A stretch of 64,000 nt of DNA from Rhodospirillaceae bacterium (GTDB lineage: Bacteria > Pseudomonadota > Gammaproteobacteria > Steroidobacterales > Rariloculaceae), in NCBI GenBank assembly GCA_024638465.1, contig JAHEKF010000001.1, positions 62,001-126,000 of the forward strand, given 5' to 3'. Shown in pieces: positions 60,306 to 64,000 of this stretch. The notes beneath the pieces are model-generated. The model did no database searches, was not told where the DNA came from, and saw nothing but the letters and a program-made list of their open reading frames with translations. Both the position numbers and the translations under genes were made by a program. Numbering within the stretch: position 1 is the first letter of the stretch; each line of letters begins with the position of its first letter.

Positions 60306-61481
60306 ATGGCGCTTGCCGTCAAGCGCATGACGGAGCTCGATCTGGACGGGCAACGTCTGCTGATTCGCGAAGATCTGAACGCGCCGATCAACGACGGCCG
60401 CGTTACGAGTAACAAGCGCCTCGTTGCGGCTGTGCCGACGATCCGGCACGCGCTCGAGCATGGCGCGCGCGTCGCACTGGTTTCGCATCTCGGCCGCCCA
60501 CAGCCGGGTACGGCAGACCCGGCATTTTCCCTGGCCCCCGTTGCTACCGAGTTGTCAGAGTTGCTTGGCCGACCCGTAACGCTCGTCGCGAACTGGCTGG
60601 AAGGGCTCGACGTCGCGTCCGGCGATGTGGTGCTTTGCGAGAACGTTCGCTTCGAGCCTGGTGAGACCAGCAACGACGACGCGCTTGCCAAGCGGATGGC
60701 CGCGCTCTGCGACATCTACGTCATGGATGCGTTCGGTACCGCTCACCGGGCCCACGCCAGTACTCACGGCGTTGCGCGTCATGCGCCCATCGCTTGCGCG
60801 GGGCCGCTCCTCGTCGGCGAGCTGGAGGCGCTCGCAAAGGCGCTGGAAGCTCCGGCGCGACCGGTCATCGCTATCGTTGGCGGTTCGAAGGTCTCGACGA
60901 AGCTCGAAGTGCTCAGCGCGCTAGCTTCGAAAGTAGACGAGCTAATCGTGGGTGGGGGAATAGCCAATACTCTGCTCGCCGCAACCGGTATCGATGTCGG
61001 TCGATCATTGCAGGAAGAGCAGATGATCGGATTCTCGGCGCGGTTGCTGGACGGCGAGTTCGGCGCCGCCGCGATACCGCTGCCGACCGATGTCGTCGTT
61101 GCCGAGTCGCTCGACGATGCCGCGCGCGGGACGGTAAAGCCGGCAGTCGGGCTCGATCCGGCAGATATGATTCTCGATATCGGCCCAGAGACCGCGGCCA
61201 TGTATGGCGAGCGACTGAAAGCCGCGGGCACGATTCTGTGGAACGGTCCTGTTGGTGTGTTCGAGCATCCCGAATTCGCGAAGGGTACCGAAAGCATTGC
61301 GCGCGCAGTTGCGGCAAGCGAGGCATTTTCGATCGCCGGTGGCGGCGACACGCTTGCCGCGATCGATCAGTTCGGAGTGACGGACGCGATCTCGTATATA
61401 TCCACGGGTGGAGGAGCTTTTCTCGAGTTTCTCGAGGGCAAGAAGCTCCCGGCGCTCGAGATGCTCGAGGCGCGTGCCTGA
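60306..61481 (+). CDS. pgk: Phosphoglycerate kinase
   Basis: 391 aa: [82 protein letters not shown]. Confidence 0.98.
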   Translation: MALAVKRMTELDLDGQRLLIREDLNAPINDGRVTSNKRLVAAVPTIRHALEHGARVALVSHLGRPQPGTADPAFSLAPVATELSELLGRPVTLVANWLEGLDVASGDVVLCENVRFEPGETSNDDALAKRMAALCDIYVMDAFGTAHRAHASTHGVARHAPIACAGPLLVGELEALAKALEAPARPVIAIVGGSKVSTKLEVLSALASKVDELIVGGGIANTLLAATGIDVGRSLQEEQMIGFSARLLDGEFGAAAIPLPTDVVVAESLDDAARGTVKPAVGLDPADMILDIGPETAAMYGERLKAAGTILWNGPVGVFEHPEFAKGTESIARAVAASEAFSIAGGGDTLAAIDQFGVTDAISYISTGGGAFLEFLEGKKLPALEMLEARA

Positions 61482-62790
61482 CGACATTCACGCAGGCGCG
61501 AACCTGGGATTTCCCGGGGCGCGCACGCTGCTCGAAGCCTTCCATACAGCGGTCGCGGCGGCCTCTCCCGCTCGCTGTCTGATGCCCGGCTCGCTCCCGG
61601 GTGGTGACCTGCTCGTTTTGGGCGCCGGCAAAGCCGCGGCTTCGATGGCCGTAGCGGTAAACCGGCAGGCGACCGGTTCTGTCCGCGGTTTCGTTGTAAC
61701 GCGTTACGGACACGGTCTGGCCGCCGGAGAAGACCCTGGAGAAATCGAGATCGTCGAGTCGGGTCACCCGCATCCCGATGAGAAAAGCGCAGCGGCTGGC
61801 GCCAGGCTGCTGGAGCTTGCCGCGACCCGGCGCAGCGGTGAGACGCTCGTGTTCCTCGTCTCGGGCGGCGCGTCATCACTCGCGGCTGCGCCCCTCGGTA
61901 ACGTGACGCTCGAGCAGAAACGCGCCATCGCGGACTTCCTCATGCGGGACGGAGCCGATATACGCGACATCAACTGCGTTCGCCGACATCTTTCCGCGAT
62001 TAAGGGCGGTCGCCTCGCTCGCGCCGCGCGTCCCGGACGCGTCGTTACGCTCGCCATTTCCGACGTTCCTGGCGATGCGGTCAGTGACATCGGCTCCGGC
62101 CCGACGATCGCAGACCCCACGACGGGCGCCGAAGCGCTGGCGATCCTCGAGCGCCACGATGTTCCCGGACGCGCCGCGCTGGCTGCCCAGTTACTCGATC
62201 CGCGATTCGAGTCGCCCAAGCCCGGCGACGCAGATTTCGCCGCCGATCGTGCCGAAATCGTTGCGACGGCCAGGACCGCGCTTGACGCGGCCGACGAGTA
62301 TCTGAGCGCACGTGGCGTGCCTGTCCGACGCCTCGGCGAGGATCTGACCGACGAAGCTCACGAGCTTGGCCGGGAGCATGCACGCCTGGCACGGGAATCC
62401 GCGAAGGCCCGTGAACCACTCGCATTGCTATCCGGCGGCGAGACGCGAGTTAAAGTTCGCGCGAGCGGCGGGCGCGGAGGGCGCAACCTCGAATACCTTG
62501 CCGGTCTCGCAATCGGGCTCGGCGGCGTCGATGAAGTGGTAGCGCTGGCTGCAGACACGGACGGGATCGACGGCAGCGGTGGTCACGCGGGTGCTGTCGT
62601 GACGCCGGAGATACTGGAGACCGGTCGCGAAGCCGGCCTGGAGATTCGTACGCAGCTCGAGAAAAACGACACTTATCGTTTCTTTGAAGCGTGTAAGCTA
62701 CTGGTCGAGACCGGCCCGACGAGAACCAACGTCAACGATTTTCGTCTGATCCTGATTAATCCTACGGCGGTGGAAGCGGCACTTGACTGA
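61474..62790 (+). CDS. Glycerate 2-kinase (type-2 glycerate kinase, DUF4147/MOFRL)
   Basis: GTG 61474 overlaps the pgk stop; [79 protein letters not shown]. Confidence 0.92.
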   Translation: MPDDIHAGANLGFPGARTLLEAFHTAVAAASPARCLMPGSLPGGDLLVLGAGKAAASMAVAVNRQATGSVRGFVVTRYGHGLAAGEDPGEIEIVESGHPHPDEKSAAAGARLLELAATRRSGETLVFLVSGGASSLAAAPLGNVTLEQKRAIADFLMRDGADIRDINCVRRHLSAIKGGRLARAARPGRVVTLAISDVPGDAVSDIGSGPTIADPTTGAEALAILERHDVPGRAALAAQLLDPRFESPKPGDADFAADRAEIVATARTALDAADEYLSARGVPVRRLGEDLTDEAHELGREHARLARESAKAREPLALLSGGETRVKVRASGGRGGRNLEYLAGLAIGLGGVDEVVALAADTDGIDGSGGHAGAVVTPEILETGREAGLEIRTQLEKNDTYRFFEACKLLVETGPTRTNVNDFRLILINPTAVEAALD

Positions 62791-62797
62791 TCAAACG

Positions 62798-64000
62798 ATG
62801 ACTATGCCGCGGCGACGAACGAAAATCGTCGCGACGCTGGGTCCCGCCACTGACGCTCCTGATATCCTCGAAGACCTCGTGCGTGCCGGCGTCGACGTCG
62901 TTCGATTGAATTTTTCCCATGGCAGTAGCGACGACCAGGAGGCACGCGTTAAGACGGTACGTGCGGTTGGCAGGAAAGTTGGACGCGACGTTGCGATCAT
63001 GGGGGATCTTCAGGGACCGAAGATCCGGATCGAGGCCTTCGCTTCCGGGCGAATAGAACTCGAAGAGGGCCAGGAATTCGTGCTGGATACGGCGATGGAT
63101 CCGCATCAGGGTGATCAGCGCCGGGTCGGCGTCGCGTTCCCGGACCTCGTCGGAGACGTAGCGCCCGGCGATGTGCTTTTGCTCGACGACGGCAAGATCG
63201 TTCTCGGCGTGGAGAGTGCGGGCGGTACGGAGATTCGATGTCGCGTCTTCAACGGTGGCCCGCTCACCGATCGCAAGGGCGTGAACAAGCGTGGCGGTGG
63301 TCTGTCAGCCCCCGCGCTCACGGAGAAGGATCGCGAGGATATCAAGCTCGCGGCGCAACTCGGCTACGATTTTTTATCAGTATCGTTTGCGCGCAACGCG
63401 GCGGACATCGAGGAGGCGCGGGAGCTACTTCGAGCAGCCGGAGGTCACGGCCACATCGTCGCGAAGATTGAGCGCGCCGAAGCGGTCGCCAACATCGACG
63501 AAATAATCGATGCCAGCGACGTCATCATGGTCGCGCGTGGCGACCTGGCGGTCGAAGTCGGTTATGCATCGATGACGGGGTTGCAGAAAAGCCTCATTCG
63601 TAACGCGCGGTCGCGCAACTGCGTCTCGATAACGGCGACGCAGATGCTCGAATCGATGATCACTCAGAGTTCCCCTACGAGAGCGGAAGTCTCGGACGTC
63701 GCCAACGCCGTCATGGACGGCACGGATGCCGTGATGTTATCGGCGGAAACAGCGGTCGGAAACTACCCGGTGCAGGCCGTGCGAACGATGGGCGAAGTTT
63801 GCGTCGGCGCTGAGAAACACGAAAATTTTCGTCGCGCACAGAATTTCAGAATGGATGACGCTTTCGATCATGTCGACGAAGCGATTGCGATGGCGTCGAT
63901 CTATATCGCGAATCACCTCGAGATCGAGGGCATCATCGCGCTGACGGAATCGGGTGCTACGACGTTGTGGATGTCGCGAATGCGTTCCGATATCCCGATT
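62798..64000 (+). CDS. pyk: Pyruvate kinase (3' end beyond window)
   Basis: Read directly: MTMPRRRTKIVATLGPATDAPDILEDLVRAGVDVVRLNFSHGSSDDQ ... IMGDLQGPKIRI ... VMVARGDLAVEVGYASM ... ATQMLESMI. Absent from the ORF track because it is open at the edge. Confidence 0.97.
   Translation, partial: MTMPRRRTKIVATLGPATDAPDILEDLVRAGVDVVRLNFSHGSSDDQEARVKTVRAVGRKVGRDVAIMGDLQGPKIRIEAFASGRIELEEGQEFVLDTAMDPHQGDQRRVGVAFPDLVGDVAPGDVLLLDDGKIVLGVESAGGTEIRCRVFNGGPLTDRKGVNKRGGGLSAPALTEKDREDIKLAAQLGYDFLSVSFARNAADIEEARELLRAAGGHGHIVAKIERAEAVANIDEIIDASDVIMVARGDLAVEVGYASMTGLQKSLIRNARSRNCVSITATQMLESMITQSSPTRAEVSDVANAVMDGTDAVMLSAETAVGNYPVQAVRTMGEVCVGAEKHENFRRAQNFRMDDAFDHVDEAIAMASIYIANHLEIEGIIALTESGATTLWMSRMRSDIPI

Overview
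This 64 kb window is a GC-rich, mostly housekeeping chromosomal segment of a gammaproteobacterium-like genome. I see no CRISPR array, transposase or prophage. Recognisable blocks are: lhr helicase; wzi-like; ddl; mgtE; rpoD and dnaG, separated by about 7.5 kb from yqeY-rpsU; tsaD; folB-folK; uppP; cca; deg-type protease; hsp20; split class II ribonucleotide reductase (nrdJa/nrdJb); hldE; tolC; pcm; PAS-GGDEF-EAL; H+-pyrophosphatase; PPi-type phosphofructokinase; adk; rnd; mpl; rubredoxin; and a tkt-gap-pgk-glycerate 2-kinase-pyk run. The strongest unusual signals are as follows. (1) A CAU-anticodon tRNA gene (minus strand, 10503-10813) is interrupted in the anticodon loop by a 234-nt group I intron with recognisable P1-P9 elements and an extra hairpin between P7 and P3. 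(2) An exported redoxin-family gene (21340-21948) has an in-frame TGA in a W-U-P-F-C context, followed by a perfect 6-bp hairpin at SECIS distance. It is a probable selenoprotein that the ORF track splits in two. (3) That gene sits in a block whose products nearly all look exported (YceI, a triplicated-repeat protein, cupin, two DUF6152 paralogues, a RidA-like lipoprotein). The block splits the otherwise conserved rpsU-dnaG-rpoD arrangement. (4) The nrdJ upstream region has a near-perfect sigma70 promoter, an NrdR-box-like palindrome and a structured leader. (5) hsp20 has a near-consensus sigma32 promoter. No database search was run; product calls come from recognising motifs and families by eye.
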